Shown here in pieces: positions 51,297-59,398 of a DNA stretch of 63,417 bases. Each line of letters opens with the position of its first letter. Positions within the stretch are counted from its first letter, which is position 1. The stretch is from contig JAJPIP010000089.1 of NCBI GenBank assembly GCA_021324655.1, positions 1 to 63,417 of the forward strand. Reading direction: 5' to 3'. The DNA is from Pseudomonadota bacterium. Lineage in GTDB: Bacteria > Chloroflexota > UBA5177. The translations under genes and the position numbers were made by a program. A model generated the notes under the pieces. That model was not told where the DNA came from, ran no database searches, and saw nothing but the letters and a program-made list of their open reading frames with translations.

Positions 51297-51372
51297 GGGC
51301 GGCTAGCTCAATTGGCAGAGCAACGGACTCTTAATCCGTCGGTTCAGGGTTCGACTCCCTGGCCGCTCACCA
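51297..51372 (+). tRNA. tRNA-Lys (anticodon CTT)
   Basis: 76 nt with a full cloverleaf. The acceptor GGGCGGC pairs with GCCGCTC (one G-U). The D arm is AGCTC ... GAGC. The anticodon stem ACGGA/TCCGT carries the loop CTCTTAA, giving anticodon CTT. The T arm is CAGGG TTCGACT CCCTG. The discriminator is A and CCA is encoded. It reads lysine AAG codons. No partial copy of its 3' end is seen nearby, so no integration event is evident. Confidence 0.97.
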
Positions 51373-51771
51373 GATATTTTCCCCGACCTGACGCCACATT
51401 TCCGGACCGATCTTGCCCTGACATCGCACGGTAGCTGGATGCTACCTGGGCGTTGCCGGCACCGCGGGACAACGGACGCTCATCCGCCCATCCACTCCGG
51501 TGGGTGCTTCCCTCTCGGGCGTGGCGACGGCGATACAATGCGTTGGCACGATTAGACGTACAAGCCATCTATGGATCTGATCGCGGTGAAGCGTGCGGCA
51601 AACCGACTGCAGGATCGTGCGACGCGTGGAACGGTTCGACTTGCGCTAGCACGGTGAGGAGTGAGGCATCCGCGGGCCGTCCTCCTTACCCCGCCATGAG
51701 GTGACTCGAACGAGTGGGGAAGGAGCCTGCGGGCTGACCTCTCCCCTGACGTCCACCCGGCATGCACCACC
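51373..51771. other. intergenic region downstream of tRNA-Lys
   Basis: About 400 bases. A 28-codon frame (51571-51657, MDLIAVKRAANRLQDRA ...) has no ribosome site. A GC-rich hairpin GGGGAAGGAG ... CCTCTCCCC lies near 51716-51746. There is no U tract next to the tRNA, so its terminator is not identified. No gene supported. Confidence 0.4.
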
Positions 51772-52095
51772 CTACATCAGGAGCATCGCCCGCACGATCT
51801 CGCCGTTCTGCACGTGATAGATCACGGCGGCGTGCATCTCGGGCGGGAAACCCTCAAAGTTGAAGCCCGTCACGTGCTCCTCGTCTATGACCCAGGATCC
51901 GACGTGAACGCGACTGGGGATTTCGACGTGGAGATTGGGGCTATCGGCAAAGAGCTTCGCATAGAAGCCGCGGATGGCGTCACGGCCCTGCATCATGATG
52001 TTGCCGGTCCCGTCGGTGAGCACGGCATCGGAGCTGTAGCACCGCAGAAAGCCCTCGAGATTCCGGGCGTTGAAGCCGTCCACCTGTTCCTGCAC
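51772..52095 (-). CDS. SnoaL/NTF2-like protein, 5' end interrupted by an amber codon
   Basis: 107 residues from GTG 52095. The cone-shaped NTF2-like fold is suggested by VDGFNARNLEGFLRCYSSDA, QGRDAIRGFYAKLFADSPNL and MHAAVIYHVQNGEIVRAMLL, the SnoaL-like pattern. Upstream in the same frame a perfect AGAGGAGGT precedes ATG 52158, and 19 sensible codons (MSMTDPLGQRQTIEPMDPV) then hit TAG at 52099-52101 immediately before the present start. The original gene therefore was probably 52158-51772 and has suffered a nonsense change; a shortened product may still be made. Confidence 0.65.
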   Translation of the reverse strand: MQEQVDGFNARNLEGFLRCYSSDAVLTDGTGNIMMQGRDAIRGFYAKLFADSPNLHVEIPSRVHVGSWVIDEEHVTGFNFEGFPPEMHAAVIYHVQNGEIVRAMLLM

Positions 52096-52158
52096 GACCT
52101 ACACCGGGTCCATGGGCTCGATTGTCTGCCGCTGACCCAGGGGGTCCGTCATGCTCAT

Positions 52159-52543
52159 GTGTACCTCCTCTGTCCGGTCGCCACGGCGGCGGTCTTCGTT
52201 ATCGATCCGAGGCTGTGGCTCCGACTGCACTTGTCACGCATCATACGGTACGACCTCCGCAGAGGTAAACGCGTGTCAGCAAAGGCGCGTACTGCGCATG
52301 GCGCGACCAGCACAGCAAGTACGATCGGATGGCCGCTAGGCGAGCGAAGATGGGACGCAATGGGACACGTGGCGTTTCGCTGCTACGGGCGCCGCAGCAA
52401 CTATCCGTGACACGGGCCGGTAGGGGCCGCCGCGACTGGCGGCCCGCCCTGACATCCCCGCTTCAACCTTGCCGATCCTCGTCCTCGCCCGGGTCCATCC
52501 AAGCGCAGATGCGGTGCGTGCATACGTGTGGGCGGAAAGAGGC
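52159..52543. other. intergenic region with a palindromic repeat
   Basis: 385 bases without a supported gene. It contains GGGCCGGTAGGGGC (52413-52427), shared with 31763, followed by the perfect hairpin GGGCCGCC gcgact GGCGGCCC (52424-52445). Probably a dispersed palindromic element. Confidence 0.45.
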
Positions 52544-52796
52544 ATGCAAGGGAAACTCACCACCACGCTGGACGAGGAGAGCTACCGAGGCTTGCACAAG
52601 CAGGGGGAATGGGGCCGCATCAGTACCTTCATCGAGGAGCTAGTGCGGGTACACATTGCCACGCCGGCCCATATCGAAGCGGGATACCGCGCCATGGCTT
52701 CCGACGAAGAGCACGAGCGCGAGGCCCGAGAGTGGGTCGAGAGGCTTATCGGCGAGGGAGTTGGTCCCATCAGGACGGAGCATCACCAGACCGGGT
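52544..52796 (+). pseudogene. RHH-type antitoxin-like fragment
   Basis: From ATG 52544 (GAAAGAGG upstream) the frame encodes KLTTTLDEESYRGLHKQGEW, then GRISTFIEELVRVHI, the pattern of ribbon-helix-helix antitoxins that pair with PemK/MazF-like toxins, then AGYRAMASDEEHEREAREWV. Homologues usually stop a few residues later. Here the frame stays open to 53176 across another gene in a different frame, so the natural end seems lost by a frameshift near 52770. No toxin gene follows. Either a decayed antitoxin or an orphan regulator. Confidence 0.45.
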
Positions 52797-53453
52797 ATGA
52801 TCAGCAACGTCATCATGTCGTACCGCAGAATGGCCGAGGTCACGGACGAGATCGACGGCGTCCGGACCACGGTTGCCCTCCAACTCCGTCACGACCCGGG
52901 CCGCGATCCCTGGTATCCGATCAGCTTTCGGGCGCAGTACCCGGGTGCGCACTTCAGCCGCCGTTTCTACTGGTCCGCGTATGGCCCATGGACGCTCCCG
53001 CCAGATCGTGCGCTTGCTCTGCTGAACGAAGCCGAACGCGGCGGCATGCTCAGCGAGGACTACTCCATTCGCTTCGACGACCATCGCCCCGAGGCAGAAC
53101 GCTTCGTCGTGTCATCCGCGCTGGATCGCGCCGAGCGGCTGCGCCACTTGGAGGAGATCACCTGCGCCCAGGGTGAGCCGAACTGGGGAGCGGACCCCTT
53201 CTTTGTGGTCAGCATGGAAGATGGCCGTCCCTGGCGGGCAGTAATGCTGGTGAGCGAGGACCGGACGCTGATGACGTTTCGCGTTACCACCGATGACGCG
53301 CCGCGCCCGGCGGTCAAAGACATGGGGCGCGGTGGACGGCGGCGGCTGTACAACATCATGCCGGACATCTCGCCTGAGACCGTGCGGCGATTCCGGACCG
53401 ACCTGGAGACGGTGCTGGCGGCCCCGGAGGGAACGGAGCGTCTGCGTGACTGA
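52797..53453 (+). CDS. hypothetical protein
   Basis: 218 residues from ATG 52797. The frame is open upstream to 52656 but overlaps the antitoxin-like frame. No family recognised. The composition is balanced, with normal hydrophobic strands (VRTTVALQLRHDPGRDPWYP, AQYPGAHFSRRFYWSAYGPW, DRTLMTFRVTTDDAPRP) and a helical end (ETVRRFRTDLETVLAAPEGT). Its stop overlaps the next gene's GTG by eight bases, so the two may once have been an operon. Confidence 0.5.
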   Translation: MISNVIMSYRRMAEVTDEIDGVRTTVALQLRHDPGRDPWYPISFRAQYPGAHFSRRFYWSAYGPWTLPPDRALALLNEAERGGMLSEDYSIRFDDHRPEAERFVVSSALDRAERLRHLEEITCAQGEPNWGADPFFVVSMEDGRPWRAVMLVSEDRTLMTFRVTTDDAPRPAVKDMGRGGRRRLYNIMPDISPETVRRFRTDLETVLAAPEGTERLRD

Positions 53454-53905
53454 CGGCAGGCCGCGCCGGTACTGGTGGGCCAACCAGACCAACCCATTCA
53501 ACGCAGACCATGAGGGCGGTTTTCCTCGCCACGACCCGGCGGACGCGGACCGCTCACTCCAGCCACGACTTCTCGGCCATGACTGACCTGTGGCCGGGCG
53601 ACATCGTGCTGTTCTACGTGGCGGTAAGAACGCAGGACTTTGCGCGGGGGAGAAGGTGGAGGCGCCAGCTGTCGAGGGCCCTCGCCCCTATCAGAACGAG
53701 AACAACACCAACTGCTACGTGGCGCGCGTGACCTATAACGACATCAATCCGCCCGTCGCCCGGGACGACATCCCCCCTGGACTGGCGCCTGGCCGAACTT
53801 GGCCCCTTCACGCGCGTCGGCTCGGTGAAATACGGCTTCCTGTTCCCGGTGTCGGACAACTTTGTCGCCAAGCTACGGACCCGGATTGGCGACGTGATCC
53901 CTTAA
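53446..53905 (+). pseudogene. EVE-like domain gene broken by frameshifts
   Basis: Pieces of one protein lie in three frames: RRYWWANQTNPFNADHEGGF from GTG 53446, then LWPGDIVLFYVAVRTQDFA in the second frame (about 53587-53645), then GEKVEAPAVEGPRPYQNENN and NCYVARVTYNDINPPVARDD in the third, and finally DWRLAELGPFTRVGSVKYGF followed by LFPVSDNFVAKLRTRIGDVI, ending TAA 53905. W-W-A-N-Q, the GDIVLFY strand and the GPFTRVGSVK-YGFLFP block fit EVE-like (modified-base-binding, PUA-related) domains. At least three frameshifts are needed, so it is inactive unless the sequence has errors. Confidence 0.6.
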
Positions 53906-53925
53906 AGCGGGCGCTGCCGAATGCG

Positions 53926-54426
53926 TCACGCGGACCGATCGCGTGAGGCACCATGACTGCCGACCGCGAGACCCCCGACCAGGGCCAGCAGCGTCACGAC
54001 CACCACCAGGGCGACTCCCACCCCATGCGGCCATCCCGCGATGACGGCCACGACCCCCACGATCACGACCATCACCCCGGCGACGGCCGCCACACCGCAC
54101 AGGAACATCGCCAGGGTGAGGAGCGCCATCAGGATGTTGAGAGGAGCAACGAGGACCGAACGCATGGTCTGCGAACCCGAGGGTGGCGCACCGGGTGATG
54201 CGCCGCCCGCAGGCAGGACAGGTGCCGGGGGTGATGCCGTGCGCCAGGCATGGTGCTTGGTGTAGTACAGGCCGGTCCCGGGGACGCCAAGCGAGGTCCG
54301 CGTGCCCGTCGGTCCGACCGTGTAGTGAAATCCTCCCCCACCCACGGTCAGACTCGGACCTGATCGTGACAGATTTATGCGCAGGCCAGGGACGATGCCG
54401 ATGCGGCGGTAGAGCCGAAAACCCAT
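53926..54426 (-). CDS. DUF4236 domain membrane protein
   Basis: 166 residues. The N-terminal 60 residues have the DUF4236 pattern: MGFRLYRRIGIVPGLRINLS, RSGPSLTVGGGGFHY, then GTRTSLGVPGTGLYYT. A short Pro/Ala linker follows, then two or three membrane helices (VLVAPLNILMALLTLAMFLC, VAGVMVVIVGVVAVIAGW, VALVVVVTLLALVGGLAV). Function of DUF4236 is unknown. It lies about 100 bases downstream of the potassium channel gene, same strand. Confidence 0.8.
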   Translation of the reverse strand: MGFRLYRRIGIVPGLRINLSRSGPSLTVGGGGFHYTVGPTGTRTSLGVPGTGLYYTKHHAWRTASPPAPVLPAGGASPGAPPSGSQTMRSVLVAPLNILMALLTLAMFLCGVAAVAGVMVVIVGVVAVIAGWPHGVGVALVVVVTLLALVGGLAVGSHGASRDRSA

Positions 54427-54524
54427 GTCCGTCCTCGTCTAACGGGCCAGGAGTCGACATACGCCAGATGCAGGCGCCCAGGCGAGGTATCCGGCAGCCG
54501 GGTCGTGCGTCACGTCGGCGAATC

Positions 54525-55409
54525 TCAGGCGGTCCGCGCCTGTGGCGCGTCGTCGGAGGCGGGCGGTGCATTGAGAGCCAGGAGCAGCAAGGAGCGCAGA
54601 TCGGCCAGGTCTTTCCGCAGCCGGCCCATCTCGTCCACCATCGAATCCTGCACCTGCTGGATCTCGTGACTGGTCGTTGACTGTACCGCGTGGATCTCCT
54701 GACTCGTCTCCGCCTGCCATGCCTCCTCTTTCCGTTCGGCCGCGTGATCATCCTGCGCAAGCCACAGGGAGGTGAGGCGGGCAGAGGCCGCCCCGACCAC
54801 GCCGACCCCCACGAAGACCAGGAGACCAGCGAGAAGATGTCCCCCCGCGGTGACAGGAGGATAACTGCCATACCCCAGCGAGGTCACGGTGATAAACGAC
54901 CAATAGAGCGCGTCCAGGAAGGTGCGCATGTGCGGATTCATCCCGTGCTCGAGGACCCAGATGGAGTACGCCGAGCCAAACCAGAGCAGAAGAAAGGACG
55001 GCAACAGGAACCAGGTGCCATCGCGCCGGAGGAGCTTCGTCTGGGCCAGGTCCAGAAGAACCTTCACCGGGACGAGGAGTTTGACCAACTTGAGCAGGCG
55101 GAGCACCCTCAGTCCGCCCACGAATGGAATGACCGAGACCAGATCGATCCAGTGGTCGTGCACGTAGGCCCAACGATCCGGGTTATCCCAACAGCGGGCA
55201 GCGAATTCCAGGGCGAAGAGGGCGGACAGGCTCAGCACGAGTGGATCGTTCCAGCCGATGCCGTGACTGTCATCAAGGAAGGAGAGGCAGAAGTAGATCA
55301 GGGAGAGGCATCCCATCGCCACCTCCCACCGCCCGTTGTGGGCCTTGATGAAGGCCGTCAGTCCCCCGCGCCGTCCATTGCCCCGCATCTCGTATTCCAG
55401 GACTCCCAT
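54525..55409 (-). CDS. voltage-gated-type potassium channel
   Basis: 294 residues, ATG with AGGGGAG. Six-helix layout: S1 (VAMGCLLSLIYFCLSF region), S2 (DPLVLSLSALFALEFAARCW), S3 (IDLVSVIPFVGG), a short S4 with basic residues every third position (LRVLRLLKLVKLL), S5 (FLLPSFLLLWFGSAYSIW), pore helix and filter (DALYWSFITVTSLGYGS), and S6 (LLAGLLVFVGVGVVGAASAR). The filter reads T-S-L-G-Y-G, close to the canonical T-V-G-Y-G. The C-terminal 75 residues form a coiled coil (EIHAVQSTTSHEIQQVQDSM) suited to tetramer assembly. Confidence 0.88.
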   Translation of the reverse strand: MGVLEYEMRGNGRRGGLTAFIKAHNGRWEVAMGCLSLIYFCLSFLDDSHGIGWNDPLVLSLSALFALEFAARCWDNPDRWAYVHDHWIDLVSVIPFVGGLRVLRLLKLVKLLVPVKVLLDLAQTKLLRRDGTWFLLPSFLLLWFGSAYSIWVLEHGMNPHMRTFLDALYWSFITVTSLGYGSYPPVTAGGHLLAGLLVFVGVGVVGAASARLTSLWLAQDDHAAERKEEAWQAETSQEIHAVQSTTSHEIQQVQDSMVDEMGRLRKDLADLRSLLLLALNAPPASDDAPQARTA

Positions 55410-55926
55410 CTCGTCCGCTCCCCTCTTGACATGTGCGGAGCATGGTACACCCGGCTTATTAGCTCGTTATTAGGTGCCCTCCACGACTGACGGCACCAGG
55501 CGGCTCCGCGACGGGATCTCACAACCAGCACGCCTCTCACGTACTCAGGGCAACCGGCGTCGGAACATGAACACGGGCGCGCCGAACCCGACGGGACGAT
55601 TGGTGCCCCCCCAAATGTGGCAGAGCATCGTGGCCGTGGCCAGTCTGCTACTGGAGTGCGACCGTCTGACGGCGAGAGGCGTCCAGTCGACACGGTCCAG
55701 CCACCGAGACCGGTAACCCTCAACTACCGGTCCCCGACACCGAAGCTCACGGTCCCCAGTCGCCGCCGGCGTCAATCACATCCTGCTCGCCCGACACGTC
55801 AACAACTGCTCCTTCCAGTTCCAGTCTCTCCACTTCCTACCGTGTCAGCACGCCCCCGACGACGTCGTGCGTGGGATGTTCGATGTGCAGCGCGGGAGTT
55901 CCGGCTCCTGTCCTCTTACGCGCCGG
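55410..55926. other. intergenic region
   Basis: About 520 bases between the channel gene and the hydrolase gene, both on the minus strand. Open frames on both strands are short, with biased composition and no ribosome sites. No repeats of note. I see no gene. Confidence 0.4.
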
Positions 55927-56700
55927 TCATCTCAACGAATCGATGAACCTGGTCACTCGATTTGTAAAGCGCTCCGTCTCCCTGAGGTGGACCATGTGGC
56001 CCCGCTCCGCCCATTCCTCCAGCTGCAGTGCCGCGAGGTGCCGCTGGAGGTACGCGCGGTCCTCCTCGGGGAGCCGCTGGCCGAAGATGGCGAGGTACGG
56101 AACTTTGATCTTGCCGGCCGCCTCGTCGACCTGCGCTTGCATCTCCTCCGGGGAGGGGCGGCCCAGCTCGTACCAGTAAGCGACCACCAGGTCCTGGCGC
56201 ACCGTCTGCGTTGCCAGCGTGCTGGAGCGTAATGGCTCCGGCAGCATGTCGACGCCGATACTCCCGCGAATCGGCTCGAACGCCGCAGCGAAGCTGGGCC
56301 CACGGAGCAGGGGCTCCATCTGCTGACTCATGCCGATGACCGGTCCGACAAGCAGCGTCTGATCCACGTTGACCACACCCGCGACCGGCATCTGTGCCGC
56401 GTAGAACGTGGCGAAGATCGCCCCGTAGGAATGACCGACAATGACCGGCCGCTCGATCCCCAGGTCGGTGATGAGCCGGTGGACCCGTCGTGTGACCTCG
56501 TCCATGGAGCGCGGAAGTCCGGCGCTCTCGCCATGGCCGGGAAGATCGATGGCGACGCACCGATACCGATCGACGAGTCGGTCAATGATCGGCCGCCACG
56601 TTTCCTTGCTAAAGGTCAGCCCATGAATGAACACGACCGGGCTGCCGGTCCCTCGGTCCTCGTAGGCGAGGCGAGTGCCCGTGTCTTCAACTGCCTCCAC
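55927..56700 (-). CDS. alpha/beta hydrolase
   Basis: 257 residues from GTG 56700 (GCAGGAGGG upstream; open frame to 56802 crosses the operator region). Classical fold: oxyanion HG in VVFIHGLTFS, DLPGHGES, nucleophile elbow VGHSYGA (Ser), acid in YLAIFGQRLPEEDRAYL region, and catalytic His in AERGHMVHL. Substrate unknown, esterase- or lactonase-like. Divergent from the tetR gene across a palindromic operator, so probably controlled by that TetR. Confidence 0.9.
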   Translation of the reverse strand: MEAVEDTGTRLAYEDRGTGSPVVFIHGLTFSKETWRPIIDRLVDRYRCVAIDLPGHGESAGLPRSMDEVTRRVHRLITDLGIERPVIVGHSYGAIFATFYAAQMPVAGVVNVDQTLLVGPVIGMSQQMEPLLRGPSFAAAFEPIRGSIGVDMLPEPLRSSTLATQTVRQDLVVAYWYELGRPSPEEMQAQVDEAAGKIKVPYLAIFGQRLPEEDRAYLQRHLAALQLEEWAERGHMVHLRETERFTNRVTRFIDSLR

Positions 56701-56721
56701 GCAAACCCTCCTGCATTTTGA

Positions 56722-56752
56722 TACGATGTTTCGTAACATCGTTACGATATCA
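56722..56752. promoter_or_regulatory. TetR operator in the hydrolase/tetR divergent region
   Basis: Two overlapping palindromes: ACGATGTT tcgt AACATCGT (56723-56742) and CGTAAC atc GTTACG (56732-56746), with a further ATCGTtACGAT overlap. The region is the only AT-rich stretch between the two starts and overlaps TATCAT. It fits autorepression and control of the hydrolase. Confidence 0.6.
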
Positions 56753-56759
56753 TATCTCT

Positions 56760-57407
56760 GTGAGCAGGCCGAAGGAACATGACGAGCACACGGCCGCCGC
56801 ACTACTCAACGCGGCCGAACGTGTCGTGGCGGAGGACGGCGCGGCAGGACTCTCCGTGCGACGTGTCGCCGATGACGCCGGAACGACGACCCGGGCTGTG
56901 TACAGTGTGTTTGGCTCGAAGGAGGCACTGGTGGTGGCGCTTGGCGCGCGGGCCTTCGATCTGCTCGGCTCGTCGGTTGGATCAGTCCCACAAACCACCG
57001 ACCCCCGGGACGATCTGGTCCAGGCGGGCCTCGTCTTTCGCCGCTTCGCCCGGGAGCATCCCGCCCTCTTCCAGATCGCCATTCAGCGCGTCGACGTATC
57101 GGCCGAGGAGGGGCAGGGATTCGCGGACGCCGGCTTTCGGGCGCTTGCGGTGCTCGAGGACCGCATTGCCCGGCTGGGAGAATCCGGGCAACTCGGCGGT
57201 CGCGCGGTGGGGTCCGCGGTGTGGGAGTTCCACGCGCTGTGCGAGGGGCTGGCGGTCCTCGAGGCGCGCTGCCTCCTGCGCAACGACGAGGCAGAGGCGC
57301 TGTGGGTGGACGCGCTCTCAGCCCTCGTGCGAGGGTGGGACAGCACTGAGTCCTCGCGTTCCGCCACCGCTTTGAGTCGAGCCATCGATTCCGCTGACCC
57401 GCGCTGA
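56760..57407 (+). CDS. TetR/AcrR family regulator
   Basis: 215 residues from GTG 56760. N-terminal HTH: TAAALLNAAERVVAEDGAAG, LSVRRVADDAGTTTRAVYSV, FGSKEALVVALGARAF, the standard TetR_N. The C-terminal helical ligand domain resembles the WHG-type (VWEFHALCEGLAVLE). It is divergent from the alpha/beta hydrolase, with a palindromic operator just in front of its own start. A ligand handled by the hydrolase is likely. Confidence 0.92.
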   Translation: MSRPKEHDEHTAAALLNAAERVVAEDGAAGLSVRRVADDAGTTTRAVYSVFGSKEALVVALGARAFDLLGSSVGSVPQTTDPRDDLVQAGLVFRRFAREHPALFQIAIQRVDVSAEEGQGFADAGFRALAVLEDRIARLGESGQLGGRAVGSAVWEFHALCEGLAVLEARCLLRNDEAEALWVDALSALVRGWDSTESSRSATALSRAIDSADPR

Positions 57408-57429
57408 ATCTCCTGCGAAAGCGCCCGCG

Positions 57430-57624
57430 CTACCAGCCGCCTCCGCCATCCGGGCGGGAAGGAGAACGCACACCCGAAGGGTCCCCGGCAGGTGGTTGCA
57501 TCGAGCGCCACACAGCGAAGTCAAGACGCTCTTCTTCCTCCCGGCCGAGCACGATCGTGGGGTCCATGATCGGGACGACGATGAGATGCGTTGCGCGTCG
57601 GGCAATTGCCTCGCCGGCGCTCAA
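57430..57624 (-). CDS. possible small protein coupled to the XRE-kinase gene
   Basis: 64 codons from TTG 57624, whose codon overlaps the stop of the upstream kinase (TTGA). The sequence GEAIARRATHLIVVPIMDPT followed by EEERLDFAVWRSMQ looks protein-like, but the tail is low-complexity. No ribosome site of its own. Low confidence. Confidence 0.2.
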   Translation of the reverse strand: MSAGEAIARRATHLIVVPIMDPTIVLGREEEERLDFAVWRSMQPPAGDPSGVRSPSRPDGGGGW

Positions 57625-59222
57625 TCGCCTGTTGCATCCCCCATGGGCAGCATCAGGGTGAACGTGGTGCCCGAGCCAGCCTCGGAGTGGACCGTCAGCT
57701 CACCACCATGGGCCTCCGCGATCCCCCGAGCAAGATAGAGCCCTAATCCCAGGCCCGCCGTGTCTCCACGCGACGCATGCCGATGGAAGAGCCCCGGCAG
57801 GAGATCCCGTGGGATGCCCGGTCCCTCGTCGTGGACCTCAACCATGGCCCACTCTCCATCCTCCCGGCGTCGCCGGCCCACGCTCACGACAACCGGTACA
57901 CCGTCGGGCGTGTGCTGGACGGCATTGCCGACGAGGTTCTGCACCGCCTGGCTCAGACGCGCCGCGTCCCCCTCCACGATCAGCTCCTGCGGCGCTCGGA
58001 CGTCGATCTCCGGGCGATCGGCCTTCGCCCCGTCGACGACGCCATGGATCAGATCCACGAGATCGACCCTCTGACGATTGAGAGAGAAGATGCCGCCGTC
58101 CAGGCGAGAGGCATCGAGGAGATCGGTCACCATACGGCTCAAATTGCCCAGTGAACCGGACACGTGCGCGATCTGCTTGGCGTGCCTATTGGCGCTCCCA
58201 TCCCCGCCGTCGCGCTGCAGCCGCCGTATCACGAGATCAACTTCCCCCTTGATGGGTGTGAGCTGGTTCTGGAGGTCATGGGCAACGCTCTCCAACATCT
58301 CCTCGGCCACCTGGCGCCGCGCCTGCTCGAGGGACTGCCGCGTCACGGCCTCATGCAGCTCTGCCCGGTGCGCGACCATGCCAATCCACCGGCCGGCCGC
58401 CTCAAGGAAGTCACGCTCTGCCTGGGAGAACCGGTCGGGGTGGACGGACTCCGCCACGACAATGCCCCGGATGCTGCCGTTGACCCGGAGCGGGACGGCG
58501 TACAACGACCGAACGCCCAGCGTGTGCACCACGCCTCGGTCCATCTCGGGGTCCTGGTCGGCTTGACCCGTGTAGTATTCCCTTCCGGAGACAAAGACGT
58601 CGACCTGCCGACCGCCGTTGGCGATCGGAACCCGATCCAGCCCGACTCGGATCTGTTGCCGTCCCATCGGCGTATTGCTGGTTCCCAGGGCCACCAGTGT
58701 GTCGGTCTCCGGCTCATGGAGGAAGAGGTCAATCTTATCCGCGCCCATCGCCTCCGCCAGCAGGTCGCTGGCCTCATTCATCGCGTCCTTGAGGGTCAGG
58801 GCCTGGATACCGAGCAGGCGCTGGAGAGTGTAGTGGAGCAAGACTTTAATCTGACCGCCTCCCCCGTCGTCGCCTGGCTCACGCGCCGTTCGCATCGGCT
58901 CGGCCTTCGGGATACCCTGGACACCAAAGCCGACCGCCTCCATCAGGACGGCCAGAGGAAGCTCCAGGGCGCCGGCAAGGTGGCTCAGGAGCGGAAGGGA
59001 GGGAAGCCCATACTTCCCGGTCTCCAGGGCCGACACTCGCTCCTGACTCCATCCCAATCGCGCCGCCAGTTGTGCCTGGGTCAGAACCAGTTCCTTGCGG
59101 CGGTCGCGGATGGTCGCCCCGAGTTGGGGCAGATCGGGCGGTTGCCCTGCGTACATCGGTTGTGTCCCTTCGTGCTCGCACCGTCCGGTTACAGGCGCCG
59201 ATGCGCCGGCCGTGGTCTTCAT
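57621..59222 (-). CDS. histidine kinase with N-terminal XRE-type HTH and GAF domain
   Basis: 533 residues from ATG 59222; ATG 59156 is an alternative. Residues 34-90 are an XRE helix-turn-helix: LGATIRDRRKELVLTQAQLA, ARLGWSQERVSALETGKYGL. A GAF domain spans about 145-300 (LLAEAMGADKIDLFLHEPET, VRSLYAVPLRVNGSIRGIVV). HisKA box ESVAHDLQNQLTPIKG, then HATPase_c (VQNLVGNAVQHTPDG, VHDEGPGIPRDLLPGLFHRH, GLGLGLYLARGI). No membrane helix. A DNA-binding domain on a kinase is rare. Confidence 0.88.
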   Translation of the reverse strand: MKTTAGASAPVTGRCEHEGTQPMYAGQPPDLPQLGATIRDRRKELVLTQAQLAARLGWSQERVSALETGKYGLPSLPLLSHLAGALELPLAVLMEAVGFGVQGIPKAEPMRTAREPGDDGGGGQIKVLLHYTLQRLLGIQALTLKDAMNEASDLLAEAMGADKIDLFLHEPETDTLVALGTSNTPMGRQQIRVGLDRVPIANGGRQVDVFVSGREYYTGQADQDPEMDRGVVHTLGVRSLYAVPLRVNGSIRGIVVAESVHPDRFSQAERDFLEAAGRWIGMVAHRAELHEAVTRQSLEQARRQVAEEMLESVAHDLQNQLTPIKGEVDLVIRRLQRDGGDGSANRHAKQIAHVSGSLGNLSRMVTDLLDASRLDGGIFSLNRQRVDLVDLIHGVVDGAKADRPEIDVRAPQELIVEGDAARLSQAVQNLVGNAVQHTPDGVPVVVSVGRRRREDGEWAMVEVHDEGPGIPRDLLPGLFHRHASRGDTAGLGLGLYLARGIAEAHGGELTVHSEAGSGTTFTLMLPMGDATGD

Positions 59223-59398
59223 GCTTGTTCTCTCTTCCAGCGCGGACCAGGACAGACGAATGGCTCGCTCGCACGGTCTCGCTACGATCGGAGTCTAGCG
59301 GGCGAATCTAACGATCGACGGGGCAGGACGCTTACGGCCGTATAACGATTGGTAACCGTTCATAAACGCGCCGATGGCTGCCCCGTGGGCCGTGAGCA

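Noticed and set aside
51297-51372. tRNA-Lys as an integration site (attL/attR)
   Set aside because: No repeat of the tRNA 3' end was seen downstream and no integrase is present.
51571-51657. 28-codon frame after tRNA-Lys
   Set aside because: No ribosome site, no similarity; too short to support.
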